Shown: piece after piece, positions 38,064 to 49,555 of the stretch
How positions within the stretch are numbered: the stretch's first letter is position 1
Layout: the number at the start of each line of letters is the position of its first letter
Source of the DNA: Lysobacter helvus
GTDB taxonomy: Bacteria; Pseudomonadota; Gammaproteobacteria; Xanthomonadales; Xanthomonadaceae
Direction of reading: 5' to 3'
Length of the DNA: 64,000 nt
Assembly (NCBI RefSeq): GCF_018406645.1
Contig: NZ_AP024546.1
Coordinates: 1,922,001-1,986,000 of the forward strand
Notes under the pieces: generated by a model
Databases searched by the model: none
What the model saw: the letters and a program-made list of their open reading frames with translations, nothing else
What the model was told of the DNA's origin: nothing
Translations under genes and position numbers: made by a program

Positions 38064-38584
38064 AACGCTTTCTCCATGACTTCGAAGCGCAGGTCATCGC
38101 GCGTCGGGATGCCGAAGCGTTCGTCGCCGTAGGGGAAGGGCTTCTTGATGCCGGTCAATGCGTAACCGCGGCGCTCGTAGAACTTGATGAGTTCGTCGCG
38201 GATGTCGATGACGGTCATGCGCATCGTCGGCAGGCCCCAGTCGTCGCGCGCGATGCGTTCGCCTTCCGCGAGCACGGCCTTGCCGATGCCCGCGCCCTGC
38301 AGCGACGGCACCACCGAGAACATGCCGAAATACCCGGCGCCGTCTTCATCGGCGACGTGCGCGCAGGCGAGCAGTTGCCCGTCGCGTTCGGCCAGCAGCA
38401 CGCGGCTGCGCGGACGTTCGATGTCGCGTTGCAGGACTTCGCGGTCGATGCGGTTGCCATCGAGGAAATCCGCTTCGGTGGTCCAGCCCTTGCGGCTGAC
38501 ATCGCCACGGTAGGCGGAGGTGACGAGCGCGACGAGCGCGTCGAGGTCATCGACGGTCGCTGCGCGGAAATGCAGTTCGCTCAT
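38060..38584 (-). CDS. GNAT-family N-acetyltransferase
   Basis: A 174-residue GCN5-related acetyltransferase. The acetyl-CoA-binding motif is MFSVVPSLQGAGIGKAVLAEGERIA (about 92-116), with VLLAERDGQLLACAHVADED before it and YERRGYALTG in the C-terminal half. The substrate is unknown. It lies between sufS (34 bases away) and the Rieske gene; placement in the suf operon could be incidental. The ATG at 38584 gives a clean N-terminus. Confidence 0.87.
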   Translation of the reverse strand: MSELHFRAATVDDLDALVALVTSAYRGDVSRKGWTTEADFLDGNRIDREVLQRDIERPRSRVLLAERDGQLLACAHVADEDGAGYFGMFSVVPSLQGAGIGKAVLAEGERIARDDWGLPTMRMTVIDIRDELIKFYERRGYALTGIKKPFPYGDERFGIPTRDDLRFEVMEKAL

Positions 38585-38618
38585 GGATCGGATCGCGTCG
38601 GGGGAAGGGCGGGGAAGT

Positions 38619-39857
38619 CTAGCCGAGCAGGCGCCGCACCTTGCGCAGCGCGGCGATGAACGCCTCGATCTCGGCATGCGTGTTGTAGAAGGCCAGCGAC
38701 GCGCGGCACGTGGCCGGCACGCCGAGGAAGGCCATCAGCGGATGCGCGCAATGGTGGCCCGAGCGCACGGCGACGCCTTCCAGGTCGAGCAGCGTGGCGA
38801 GGTCGTGCGCATGCGCGCCTTCGACCAGGAACGACACCACCGCGGCCTTGCGCGGCGCGCGCCCCAGGATGCGCAGGCCTTCGACGCGATCCATTTCTTC
38901 GGTGAGGTGCGCGAGCAAATCGCCTTCGCGCGCGGCGATCGCGTCCATGCCGATGCCGTCGAGATAGCCGACTGCCGTGCCCAGCCCCACGTGCCCCGCG
39001 ATGTTCGGCGTGCCCGCTTCGAAGCGATGCGGCGGCTCGGCGAACACCGTGCCTTCGTAACGCACTTCCTTGATCATCTCGCCGCCGCCGAGGAAGGGCG
39101 GCATCGCCAGCAGGTGTTCGCGACGCGCCCACAGCGCGCCCGTGCCCGTGGGCCCGCACATCTTGTGGCCGGTGAAGGCGTAGAAGTCGCAGCCGATCGA
39201 CGCGATGTCCACCGCCATGTGCGGCAGCGCCTGCGACCCATCGACGACGGTGACGATGCCGCGTTTGCGTGCTTCTCGGCAGATCTCGGCGACCGGATTC
39301 ACCGTGCCCAGCACGTTCGACACGTGCGCGATGCCGAGCAGCTTCACGTCCGGCGCCATCAACGCGTACAGCGCGTCGAGGTCGAGCGAGCCGTCGGGCG
39401 CGAGGTCGGCGACGCGGATCGTCGCACCGGTGCGCTCGCAGATGAGCTGCCACGGCACGATGTTCGCGTGGTGCTCCATCCGCGTCAGCAGCACGACATC
39501 CCCGGGCTGCAACCGCGGCAGTGCCCACGAATACGCGACCAGGTTGAGCGCGAACGTCGTGCCGCTGGTGAGCACGAGATCCTCGCGCGCCACGTTGAGG
39601 TGCTGCGCCAGGCGCGCGCGCGTGCCTTCGTACGCTTCCGTGGCTTCGGCACCCAACGCATGCACCGCGCGGCTCACGTTTGCGTTGTGGCGGCGGTAGA
39701 ACGCATCCACCGCCTCGATCACGACGGCCGGCTTCTGCCCCGTGTTCGCCGAATCGAAATACACCAGCGGCTTGCCGTGCACTTCCCGCGCGAGCAGCGG
39801 GAAGTCGGCGCGGATGCGGTCCCAGTCGGGCGCGAGCGTCGGTGTTTCCGTTTTCAT
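38619..39857 (-). CDS. sufS: cysteine desulfurase SufS
   Basis: A 412-residue PLP enzyme that takes sulfur from cysteine for Fe-S clusters. The PLP lysine is in FYAFTGHKMCGPTG (about 225-238), and the catalytic cysteine is in VAVRSGHHCAHPLM (about 368-381). The N-terminus DFPLLAREVHGKPLVYFDSANTGQKP is typical of SufS. Its stop is 34 bases before the GNAT gene and its start adjoins the sufD stop by one base. SufE or SufU is not encoded in the window. Confidence 0.96.
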   Translation of the reverse strand: MKTETPTLAPDWDRIRADFPLLAREVHGKPLVYFDSANTGQKPAVVIEAVDAFYRRHNANVSRAVHALGAEATEAYEGTRARLAQHLNVAREDLVLTSGTTFALNLVAYSWALPRLQPGDVVLLTRMEHHANIVPWQLICERTGATIRVADLAPDGSLDLDALYALMAPDVKLLGIAHVSNVLGTVNPVAEICREARKRGIVTVVDGSQALPHMAVDIASIGCDFYAFTGHKMCGPTGTGALWARREHLLAMPPFLGGGEMIKEVRYEGTVFAEPPHRFEAGTPNIAGHVGLGTAVGYLDGIGMDAIAAREGDLLAHLTEEMDRVEGLRILGRAPRKAAVVSFLVEGAHAHDLATLLDLEGVAVRSGHHCAHPLMAFLGVPATCRASLAFYNTHAEIEAFIAALRKVRRLLG

Positions 39858-41082
39858 CAGGCGTCCCCGAGGGTCCTGGCGAGGGCGCGATCGAGCGCCG
39901 CTTCCGCGATCGGGCGCAACGTCGCGTCCGCGCGCGGCAACACGGCGCGGCAGAACGCGGTGGTCAGCAGGCGGCGTGCGTCTTCTTCGGGCAGGCCGCG
40001 CGAGCGCAGGTAGAACAGCGCCGTCGGATCCAGGCCGCCCACCGTCGCGCCATGCGCGGCCTGCACCTCATCGGCGTGGATTTCCAGCACCGGTTGCGCA
40101 TCAATTTCCGCCTGCGCGCTGAGCAGCAGGTTCTTCGTCGACAACGCCGCGTTGCTGCCATCGGCGCCGGCGCGGATCAGGATGCCGCCGTGCAGCACCG
40201 CGCGGCTGCGATCCGCCGCGAGGCCGCGCCACGTGAGGTCGCAGCGCGTGTCGCCGACCGCGTGGTCGATGTTCAGGCGCGTGTCGAGATGCCGGCGGCC
40301 TGCGCCGAGCAGCACGCCATCGCCCTGCACCGACGCACCCGCGCCCAGCAACGCACAGCCGAATTCGTGGCGCGACAAGCCGCCGCCGAGTTCCAGGTCG
40401 AGGCGCGCATACCGGGCGTCGTCGTGCACGCGCGCATCGGTGCGCGCGAAGCGCGTGGCGCCGGCCGCGTCGTCCTGCACGCACAGGTGTGCGAGCTGCG
40501 CGCCGCGTGCCAGCGTCACCGTCGCGGACGATGTCGAAAGATGCGCGTATTCGCCCGAGGCGATGTGATGCTCGACGACGCGCGCGGACGCGCCTTCGCC
40601 GACCGCGATCGCATGTCGCAAGTGCCACGCCTGGTCCTGCGCCGCGGAAGCGCCGACGAACATCAGGTACAGCGGCGCCGCCACGTGCGTGCCCGCCGCG
40701 ATCCGCAACGTCGCGCCCGAACGCGCCATCGCCGCATTGATGCCGGCGAACACTGCATCCGGATGCGCAGGCACGACCACCGCGTCGGCCATCGATGCCG
40801 AAAACGTCACGCCCGCAGGCAACGCATCGATGTGCGAAAGGGCGGCCGAATACACGCCATTGACGAACACCAGGCGCGGCCCGTCGATCCCCGCCAACAA
40901 TGCGGCATCGACGTCGGCGCCCGAAGCCGGCGCGAACACCCGCCGCTCCAGCGCCCGCAACGACGTGTACTTCCACGCCTCGCTGCGCGGCTTCGGCAAG
41001 CCTTCGCGCAGGACCGCCTCCAGCGTCGCGCGTCCCGCCGCGTCGCCTGCGAAGCCCTGCGCGAGCGATTCCAGCAACGCGC

Positions 41083-41086
<4 letters not shown>
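39857..41086 (-). CDS. sufD: Fe-S assembly scaffold protein SufD
   Basis: A 409-residue SufD subunit of the SufBC2D scaffold complex. Features are the N-terminal GLPKPRSEAWKYTSLRALERR and the right-handed helix domain with THVAAPLYLMFVGA. The C-terminal half contains LDTRLNIDHAVGDTRCDLTWRG and HADEVQAAHGATVGGLDPTALFYLRSRGL, the family hallmark. The ATG overlaps the sufC stop (ATGA). Confidence 0.95.
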
Positions 41087-41850
<764 letters not shown>

Positions 41851-41868
41851 GTGCGTTTGTTTTCCTGT

Positions 41869-43314
<1,446 letters not shown>

Positions 43315-43324
43315 GTCGTGTGCC

Positions 43325-43774
43325 TCACGCCGTCGCCAGCGTGGCGGGGATCGCGCGGCGCGCGGGCGGCGCCGGCGACACGAGGTCGGCCAGCGTCACG
43401 CCACGCAGCGCATCGGCGACCACGTCGTTGATGCGGCGCCAGTTCGCGCGGACGCCGCAGGAGTGTTCGATGCCGCACGCGTCGGCGTGCAGGCTGCATT
43501 CGGTCATCGCGAGCGGGCCTTCCATCGCTTCCACGATCTCGATCAGCGATATCGCGTTGGCCTCGCGCGCCAGGCGATATCCGCCGTGCGCGCCACGGAA
43601 CGACGCCACCAGCCCCGCCTGCGCGAGCGGCTTGAGCAGCTTGGCGACGGTGGTGGCTTCCAGGCCCGCGCGTTCGGCGAGCTCGGCGGCGCTGAGCACG
43701 GTGTCGGGGCCGGCGGCGGCGAGCGCCGTCAGCACGACGGTGGCGTAATCGGTGAGCTTGGTGACCCGGAGCAT
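43325..43774 (-). CDS. sufR: Rrf2-family SUF operon regulator
   Basis: A 149-residue winged-helix Rrf2/IscR-type repressor. The DNA-binding part covers [28 protein letters not shown] with [15 protein letters not shown]. Three Cys residues [14 protein letters not shown] (about 92-105) are positioned as the Fe-S cluster ligands in IscR. It likely senses cluster status and represses the adjacent suf genes. The symbol is given by context; it is not the cyanobacterial DeoR-type SufR. Confidence 0.9.
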   Translation of the reverse strand: MLRVTKLTDYATVVLTALAAAGPDTVLSAAELAERAGLEATTVAKLLKPLAQAGLVASFRGAHGGYRLAREANAISLIEIVEAMEGPLAMTECSLHADACGIEHSCGVRANWRRINDVVADALRGVTLADLVSPAPPARRAIPATLATA

Positions 43775-43848
43775 CGGGGCGGCCTGGCAATGCGGACCGA
43801 AATTGTACGGTTTTAGGGTCCGGGCCGAAACCGGCGGTTGCGCCGGAT

Positions 43849-43872
43849 CGCAGCCGGGTTCATCCGGCTGCG
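43849..43872 (-). terminator. terminator-like hairpin between cytochrome c and suf genes
   Basis: A perfect 9-bp stem CGCAGCCGG/CCGGCTGCG closes a six-base loop in the 114-base gap. On the minus strand it follows the cytochrome gene and precedes the suf regulator. No T-run follows on that strand, so it may act as a boundary rather than as an efficient terminator. Confidence 0.45.
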
Positions 43873-43888
43873 GGTTTTACGCTTGGAA

Positions 43889-44464
43889 TCAGCCCGCGGC
43901 GGCGGGCTTGGCGTCGGCCTGCGCCGCGGCCGGCGGCGGGGGCAGGTTCGCTTCGAAGTACGGCACCGGGGGCGTCTGGCCCGGCGGCAGGTAGGCCGGC
44001 GCAGGTTCGCCGCCGGGGCCGAGCGACTTGATGAAACGGAAGATCGCGAGGCGGTCCTGCTCCTTCATGGCGCGGAGGGCGAAGTCCGGCATGATCGGTC
44101 GCGTGTGCAGGTTGGCCGTGTACTCGAGCCACTTCTTGTCGTCCATGTCGGCCGCCTTCAGGCGCAGGTTGGCCGCATAGGTCGTGCCCCACGGGCCGTT
44201 CCAGCCGACCTTCGATCCGACGAGCCACTGGTCGCGCGGCGCATCGCCGCCGTTCTGCGCCCAGCCCGGCGTGTGGCAATCGTTGCAGCCGGCGATGCGC
44301 ACCAGGTATTCGCCCTGCGCGAGCAATTCGGCATCGCTCGGGCCTGCGGTGGCCACCGCCACGGCGGCGGGTGCATCGGCGGCGGTGGCGTCCGTTGCCG
44401 CGGGCTTGCACGCGGACAGGGCCAGGACCAGGACGGAGGGGACGAGCAGGATCGAAGCGCGCAT
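43889..44464 (-). CDS. c-type cytochrome lipoprotein
   Basis: A 191-residue protein with a lipobox (LALSAC, Cys at about 19), an Ala-rich linker and one haem-c motif CNDCH (about 60-64). The Met ligand probably lies in MPDF near residue 125. The C-terminus is a Pro/Ala-rich tail. A lipid-anchored periplasmic electron carrier is predicted; the redox partner is unknown. It lies next to the suf operon and opposite the SET gene, with no clear functional link. Confidence 0.87.
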   Translation of the reverse strand: MRASILLVPSVLVLALSACKPAATDATAADAPAAVAVATAGPSDAELLAQGEYLVRIAGCNDCHTPGWAQNGGDAPRDQWLVGSKVGWNGPWGTTYAANLRLKAADMDDKKWLEYTANLHTRPIMPDFALRAMKEQDRLAIFRFIKSLGPGGEPAPAYLPPGQTPPVPYFEANLPPPPAAAQADAKPAAAG

Positions 44465-44589
44465 GGGCCTTGGTGACGTTCCGGATGGAATCCGTGAATA
44501 CGCACCTTGCGACTTCGACCGGCCACGCCGATGGCGGGATCACCGCGCAACCCGCACAATCCGCATCTTTCCCCCGAACGGAAGTCCGC

Positions 44590-45060
44590 ATGGCCCGCAA
44601 GATCGTCGCCCGTCGCTCGCAGATCCATGGCAACGGCGTATTCGCAGCCGCCACGCTCAAGAAAGGCGAACGCCTGATCGAATACAAGGGCAAGCGGCGC
44701 ACGCACGAGGAAGTGGACGGCGACGACACCGGCGATGTCGAAAGCGGTCACACGTTCCTGTTCACGCTCAACGACGAGTACGTGATCGACGCCAACCACG
44801 GCGGCAACACGGCGCGCTGGATCAACCACAGCTGCGATCCCAACTGCGAAGCCGTGCTGGAAGAAGACGACGGCGACGACCGTCGCAAGGATCGCGTCTT
44901 CATCGAAGCCATGCGCGCGATCAAGCCGGGCGAAGAGCTCACGTACGACTACGGCATCACGCTGGACGAGGCGCACACCGCGCGCCTGAAGAAGATCTGG
45001 GCCTGCCACTGCGGCTCGCCCAAGTGCACGGGCACGATGCTCAAGCCCAAGAAGAAGTAA
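44590..45060 (+). CDS. SET-domain protein-lysine methyltransferase
   Basis: A 156-residue protein with a complete small SET domain: HGNGVFAAATLKKGERLIEYKG (about 13-34), NHSCDPNCEA (about 79-88), and EELTYDYG (about 113-120). A post-SET zinc motif (CHCGSPKCTG) ends the protein. This layout is like eukaryotic histone-lysine methyltransferases and is known in some bacteria, where targets are usually unproven. The ATG at 44590 gives a compact N-terminus. It ends before a 184-base gap holding a palindrome. Confidence 0.92.
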   Translation: MARKIVARRSQIHGNGVFAAATLKKGERLIEYKGKRRTHEEVDGDDTGDVESGHTFLFTLNDEYVIDANHGGNTARWINHSCDPNCEAVLEEDDGDDRRKDRVFIEAMRAIKPGEELTYDYGITLDEAHTARLKKIWACHCGSPKCTGTMLKPKKK

Positions 45061-45078
45061 GCAGCACGTCGCACGGGT

Positions 45079-45092
45079 TGCCCGATCGGGCA
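45079..45092. promoter_or_regulatory. perfect 14-bp palindrome between SET gene and outer-membrane gene
   Basis: TGCCCGATCGGGCA is a perfect palindrome, extended outward by further imperfect pairs (GGT...GCC). A second inverted repeat, GCCCA/TGGGC, follows. It may be an operator or an RNA hairpin; the binding protein is unknown. The rest of the gap to 45244 contains no other clear feature. Confidence 0.3.
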
Positions 45093-45244
45093 GCCCGGCG
45101 GCACGCGATGCTGCACCGCGGGACGGCCCACCGATGGGCACGATGCCCCGCATAGGCAAAAGGTTTGCATGACTGACGGGAGTCGGCGGCGACGCTTGCC
45201 ATGAATACGCTGTCCCCATTCCGCCGCCCCCCTTGGACGACTCC

Positions 45245-47506
45245 ATGCGCCTGCTCCCCGCGACGCTTACCCTTGCCATCCTGTCCGTCCTCTCCGCCAA
45301 CGCACACGCGATCACCGTCGACGGCAAGATCGATCCCGCCGAATGGCAGGGCGCCCAGCACGTCACCGATTTCCGCATCACCCAGCCGCTGACCGGCGCG
45401 CCCGGTTCGCAGCCCACCGAAGCCTGGATCCTCGCCACGCCCGAAGGCCTGGCCATCGGCTTCCGCAACACGCAGCCCTCGTCGATCCCGCGCAACAACC
45501 AGAAGATCCGCCGCGACGAACAGGCGCAGGTGGATCGCAACAATTTGATGATCAACTTCGACGGGGGGCGCACCGGTTACAACTTCATGGTGTCGTCCAC
45601 CGACGGCATCAACGACGCGATCATCACCAACGAGAACAGCTTCAGCACCGACTGGGACGGCAACTGGCAGCACGCCGCCACGCAGGACGCGGACGGCTGG
45701 TCGAGCGAAATGCTCATCCCCTGGTACATCGCGCCGATGGACAAGGGCGCCAACGGCAAGCGCACCTTCCACATCTACCTCGACCGCGTGATCGGCAGCA
45801 CCGGCGAACGCGCGGCGTGGCCGGCGGCGAGCTTCGAGCGCCCGCGCTTCTTGTCGGACTTCATCGCCATCGAAGTGCCCGAGTACAACAAGGCGCTGAT
45901 CGCGATCACGCCGTACGTGTCGGGCGTGTACGACAACGTCAACCTCGATGGCACGCTGGACGCCGGCGCCGACATCCTGTGGAAGCCCAATGGCCAGTTC
46001 CAGCTGACGGCCACGATCAACCCGGACTTCGGCCAGGTCGAAAGCGACGACATCGTCGTCAACTTCAGCGCCAACGAAACCTTCTTCAGCGACAAGCGCC
46101 CGTTCTTCACCGAGAACCAGGGCCCGTTCGAATTCACCACGCCGTCCGACTTCAGCCAGCTCGTCTACACGCGCCGCGTGGGCGGCCCGACGGACGACGG
46201 CACCGGCGCGGGCGACATCACCGCGGCGGTCAAGGCCAACGGATCGTTCGGCGCCACGCACTACGGCGTGATGCTGGCGCAGGAAGCGGACGAGGTGGGG
46301 CGCAACTTCAGCGCGTTCCGCCTGAGCCACGACTTCTCCAAGCAGAGCATCGGCATGATGGTCACGGAAGTGGACCGTCCGTACTTCGATCGCAAGGCAA
46401 CCGTCCTGGGCTTCGACCAGAACTGGCGCCCGAACGAAAAGCTGAGCATCCAGAACCGCCTGATCTTCAGCGACATCGACGAAGGCGACATCACCTCGCC
46501 CTCGATCGGCAAGACCGAGAAGGGCGACGGCTTCACCACCATCATCGATTACGAGATGGACCACGGCTGGCGCCAGCAGTGGCTGGGCATGCATTTCAGC
46601 GACAGCCTGCAGATCAACGACTTCGGCTACCTGTCGCGCAACAACATGAACTACGCGCACTGGCAGGTGATGAAGCGCATCACCGGCATGCCGCAGACCT
46701 CGAAGTATTCCTCGCACGACTGGCGCTGGCGCATCAGCGGCAGCAACAACGACCACGGGCTGGATTTGCAGCGCCAGTTCCGCACCAGCGTGTCCAACCA
46801 GATGCGCGACGGCGACAACTCCTACGCGCAGATCAACCTCAACACGTCGGGCTACGACGACCGCCTGCTGCGCGGCAACGGCATCGTGCGCACGCCCTCC
46901 AACTTCAACGCCTTCGCCGAACGCAACTGGGCGCGCCAGGGCAACTGGGCGTTCTACGCCAACTTCGGGGCCAACAACTCCGGCATCGGCAACGACCAGA
47001 ACGACCGCCACGTGGGCTGGAATACGCAGTTCCAGCCGACGTACTTCATCAGCGACGCCTTCAGCATCTACACCACGCTCTACTTCGAGAGCACGCCGCA
47101 GTGGATGCTGTGGGAGGGCGACAACCTGCTGGGCACGTTCGACGAACACGCCACGCAAGTGGATGCGGGCCTGAACTGGAACATCGGCAGCCAGCACGAA
47201 CTGCGCGTCAAGATGCAGTCGCTGGGCCTGGACGCGAAGGTGCGCCAGGCATGGCGCGCCGCACCGGACGGCACGCCGATCCCGACCAACGATCCGATCA
47301 ACGACTTCAGCCTGAGCAACCTGGGCTTCCAGGTGCGCTACCGGTGGGAGTTCAAGCCGTTGTCGTACCTCTATGTCGTGTACGGCCGCGGCGGCGACCT
47401 GTTCAACGAGTTCTCCGAGGATGCCAACGACGCGCTGCGCGACAGCTTCGATCTGCGCGATTCGGAACAGTTCCTCGTGAAGCTGAGCTACCGCTTCGAG
47501 CTTTAA
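45245..47506 (+). CDS. CBM9-like/DUF5916 outer-membrane-type protein
   Basis: A 753-residue protein with a signal peptide (about 1-22, ending AHA). The N-terminal sugar-binding CBM9-like module (ITVDGKIDPAEWQGA) and a long DUF5916 region follow. Repeated aromatic strand patterns and the C-terminal FLVKLSYRFEL terminal-strand signal indicate an outer-membrane beta-barrel. The ATG at 45245 is preferred to a TTG four codons upstream. Its stop overlaps the stop of the convergent lipoprotein gene. Proposed role: binding or handling of a carbohydrate or polymer at the surface; unproven. Confidence 0.8.
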   Translation: MRLLPATLTLAILSVLSANAHAITVDGKIDPAEWQGAQHVTDFRITQPLTGAPGSQPTEAWILATPEGLAIGFRNTQPSSIPRNNQKIRRDEQAQVDRNNLMINFDGGRTGYNFMVSSTDGINDAIITNENSFSTDWDGNWQHAATQDADGWSSEMLIPWYIAPMDKGANGKRTFHIYLDRVIGSTGERAAWPAASFERPRFLSDFIAIEVPEYNKALIAITPYVSGVYDNVNLDGTLDAGADILWKPNGQFQLTATINPDFGQVESDDIVVNFSANETFFSDKRPFFTENQGPFEFTTPSDFSQLVYTRRVGGPTDDGTGAGDITAAVKANGSFGATHYGVMLAQEADEVGRNFSAFRLSHDFSKQSIGMMVTEVDRPYFDRKATVLGFDQNWRPNEKLSIQNRLIFSDIDEGDITSPSIGKTEKGDGFTTIIDYEMDHGWRQQWLGMHFSDSLQINDFGYLSRNNMNYAHWQVMKRITGMPQTSKYSSHDWRWRISGSNNDHGLDLQRQFRTSVSNQMRDGDNSYAQINLNTSGYDDRLLRGNGIVRTPSNFNAFAERNWARQGNWAFYANFGANNSGIGNDQNDRHVGWNTQFQPTYFISDAFSIYTTLYFESTPQWMLWEGDNLLGTFDEHATQVDAGLNWNIGSQHELRVKMQSLGLDAKVRQAWRAAPDGTPIPTNDPINDFSLSNLGFQVRYRWEFKPLSYLYVVYGRGGDLFNEFSEDANDALRDSFDLRDSEQFLVKLSYRFEL

Positions 47507-48231
47507 GGGCGCGCCGGGAAGCCGTAGACGATTTCGCCGACGACGACGTCGCGGTCCATCGTCGGGTACTTCGGATCATCGCTCCACACCTCGCCCTCGC
47601 CTTCCGGCAGGGCGATCGTGTCCGGCAGGTCCGGACGCTCGCGCAGCGAGAAGCGGCCCTGGCCGGGCATCGGTTGCAGGTGGCCGTTGTTCCAGTTCGA
47701 TACCGTGCCGCCGTAATCCCAGCCGAAGCCCGAGAACTGGATGCGCTTGCCGTTGCGCGCCACGATCTCCGACAGCGGCATGCCCATGTGCACGCCGCTG
47801 GGCAACTTCCAGTGCGATTCCCCGTCCAGCACGCGCACCAGCGACAAAGCGTGCATCTGGTCGTCGTGGAAGTACAGGTACAGGCGACGCGTCGGATCGT
47901 GCGGATACAGGATCGCGCCGGGCACCAGGTCTTCCGCGCCCGGCACCTGGCCCACTTCGATGTTCACCGCGCCGAAGCGCTTGCGCAGGGAATCGATCGA
48001 ATCGTCGCTGCCCAGCTTCGCCGGCAACACGTCGTCGCCCGCGACCGGTGCAGGCGGTGCAACCGGTGGCGGCGGGCCCGGCGGCGGCGTGGTGGCGACC
48101 GGTGCGACGGTGGCGGCGTGCGCGATCGTCGCAGGCGTGGCGGCCACATCGTGCTTGCCCGCGTCGCGATTGCACGCCGCGCCGAACACCGCGCACCCCA
48201 GCACGATGGCAAGCGCAACACGCCGCTTCAC
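47503..48231 (-). CDS. lipoprotein of unknown function (Pro-rich linker)
   Basis: A 242-residue protein with a lipobox (FGAAC, Cys at about 20) and a long Ala/Pro/Thr linker with a PPPGPPPPVAPP stretch. The globular part starts near 72 with DDSIDSLRKRFGAVNIEVGQV. A conserved-looking C-terminal half contains HDDQMHALSLVRV and FGWDYGGTV. The GTG start overlaps the stop of the next gene (GTGA). No known family recognised. It is probably a periplasmic outer-membrane lipoprotein. Confidence 0.78.
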   Translation of the reverse strand: MKRRVALAIVLGCAVFGAACNRDAGKHDVAATPATIAHAATVAPVATTPPPGPPPPVAPPAPVAGDDVLPAKLGSDDSIDSLRKRFGAVNIEVGQVPGAEDLVPGAILYPHDPTRRLYLYFHDDQMHALSLVRVLDGESHWKLPSGVHMGMPLSEIVARNGKRIQFSGFGWDYGGTVSNWNNGHLQPMPGQGRFSLRERPDLPDTIALPEGEGEVWSDDPKYPTMDRDVVVGEIVYGFPARP

Positions 48232-48917
48232 TGCGCGAGCTCCCGCAGGTCGGCCGACGCGATGCGCCATTGCTTCTGTTCCTCGGTCGCGCCATCCACC
48301 ACCGAACGCCGCAGCGTGTATGCGCCGACGTAGCGATGCGTCTTCCCGTCCTTGTCCGTGGATTCCAGCGACACCGGGATCTCGATGAAGCGCGAACCCA
48401 CCGCGCCTTCCACGCGTGCCGGGGAATCGAGCGTGGCTTCCACCTTCTGCGTGTTCGCGAAGCCCGCGGCGAACTGGTCCGCCGATTGCCCGCTCGCGCG
48501 CCCGCCGTCGCTCCACAGGCCGTAGGCCGTCGCGAAATCGCGTTCCTCGATCGCCGAGTAGTACTGGTCGATCACCGCCACCGCATCCTGCGCGGTGGGT
48601 TCGCCGGACGGGTTGGGTGCATCGGCATCGATCTGGCCGTCGCCGTCTTCGTCCAGGCCCGCTTCCGGGTTGTCGTCGGTCGCCACGTCGTCCGCCTGCG
48701 CCACGCTGCCTTCGATCGCCACGTCGCCCGGGCCCGGCGCGTCGGGCATGCCGGTGACCGATCCCTTCGCGCCTGCGGGCGCCGGCAACGCATCGGCGGT
48801 GGAACCATCGGGATTGCGCGCGCCCGGGCCGCCCTTGTCGCCGCACGCGGCGAGCAGCAGGACGCACGCGATCAGCGCGCAGGCAATCGTGGTGGACAGG
48901 GCAGGGCGGAAGCGCAT
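48228..48917 (-). CDS. acidic lipoprotein with DxDxDG calcium-binding-like motif
   Basis: A 229-residue protein with a lipobox (LLLAAC, Cys at about 24) and a long Gly/Asp/Ala linker containing LDEDGDGQIDAD, an EF-hand-like loop. The C-terminal domain (about 110-229) begins AQDAVAVIDQYYSAIEERDFATAYGLWSDGG, resembling NTF2-like or DUF4864-type lipoproteins. The start at 48917 was chosen to place the signal peptide first. It couples to the next lipoprotein through a GTGA overlap. Confidence 0.8.
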   Translation of the reverse strand: MRFRPALSTTIACALIACVLLLAACGDKGGPGARNPDGSTADALPAPAGAKGSVTGMPDAPGPGDVAIEGSVAQADDVATDDNPEAGLDEDGDGQIDADAPNPSGEPTAQDAVAVIDQYYSAIEERDFATAYGLWSDGGRASGQSADQFAAGFANTQKVEATLDSPARVEGAVGSRFIEIPVSLESTDKDGKTHRYVGAYTLRRSVVDGATEEQKQWRIASADLRELAQ

Positions 48918-48936
48918 GCGGGATTCCCTTCGCGGA

Positions 48937-49500
48937 TCATTGGTCGAGGTGGAGGGTGACGACGCCATCGCCGATCGTCGTCTCACCGATGCGACGGCCG
49001 GCCATGCGTCCCCACACAGTATCGTCGAGACGGTACACCGGCTCCTCGCGCGCGTATTCGCCGAGCCACTGGTTGAGCAGGCTGCGGGTCGCGTCGTTAA
49101 TGCGACCGCCCAGCATCGGCACGTCCACGCCGACGAGCGCGGGATCGGCCAGGTGCAGGCCGCGCGTCTGCGGATCGAAGCGCAGGCCGCTCTGCAGCGC
49201 GAAGTGCCCGGCGGGCGAATGCGAGTCCATGCCCATGCCGCCCACGCCGATGTCGAAGTCCAGCTGCAGGCGACCGCTGCCCTGCGGGATCGTCAGGCGC
49301 GGATGCATGAGCGTCAGCGTCACCAGGCCGCCGGCCTTGTCGTAGTCGCGCGGGAACCGGCGGTCGAGCTGCGACTGCAACTGCGGCGCGGTGAAGGTGA
49401 CCTGGTTGCCGACCAGCGCGGACAGCGTGGTGCAGCCCGCGAGGACGGCGCCGAGCAACAGGAACAACAGGAGCAGCAGGATCGGGGCGGTGCGGCGCAT
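48937..49500 (-). CDS. DUF1439 lipoprotein (YceB-like)
   Basis: A 187-residue lipoprotein with a Leu-rich signal and lipobox (LAGC, Cys at about 23). The DUF1439 domain shows VTFTAPQLQSQLDRRFPRDYD and LTLMHPRLTIPQGSGRLQLDFDIGV. The start at 49500 was preferred because GGAGG lies six bases before it; a start four codons upstream would contain that site inside the coding region. Family function is unknown. Confidence 0.85.
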   Translation of the reverse strand: MRRTAPILLLLLFLLLGAVLAGCTTLSALVGNQVTFTAPQLQSQLDRRFPRDYDKAGGLVTLTLMHPRLTIPQGSGRLQLDFDIGVGGMGMDSHSPAGHFALQSGLRFDPQTRGLHLADPALVGVDVPMLGGRINDATRSLLNQWLGEYAREEPVYRLDDTVWGRMAGRRIGETTIGDGVVTLHLDQ

Positions 49501-49555
49501 GGCGGCCTCCATTGGACGTGGCGGCGAGCCTGCGCCGCCGTGCGTGAACCGGCGA

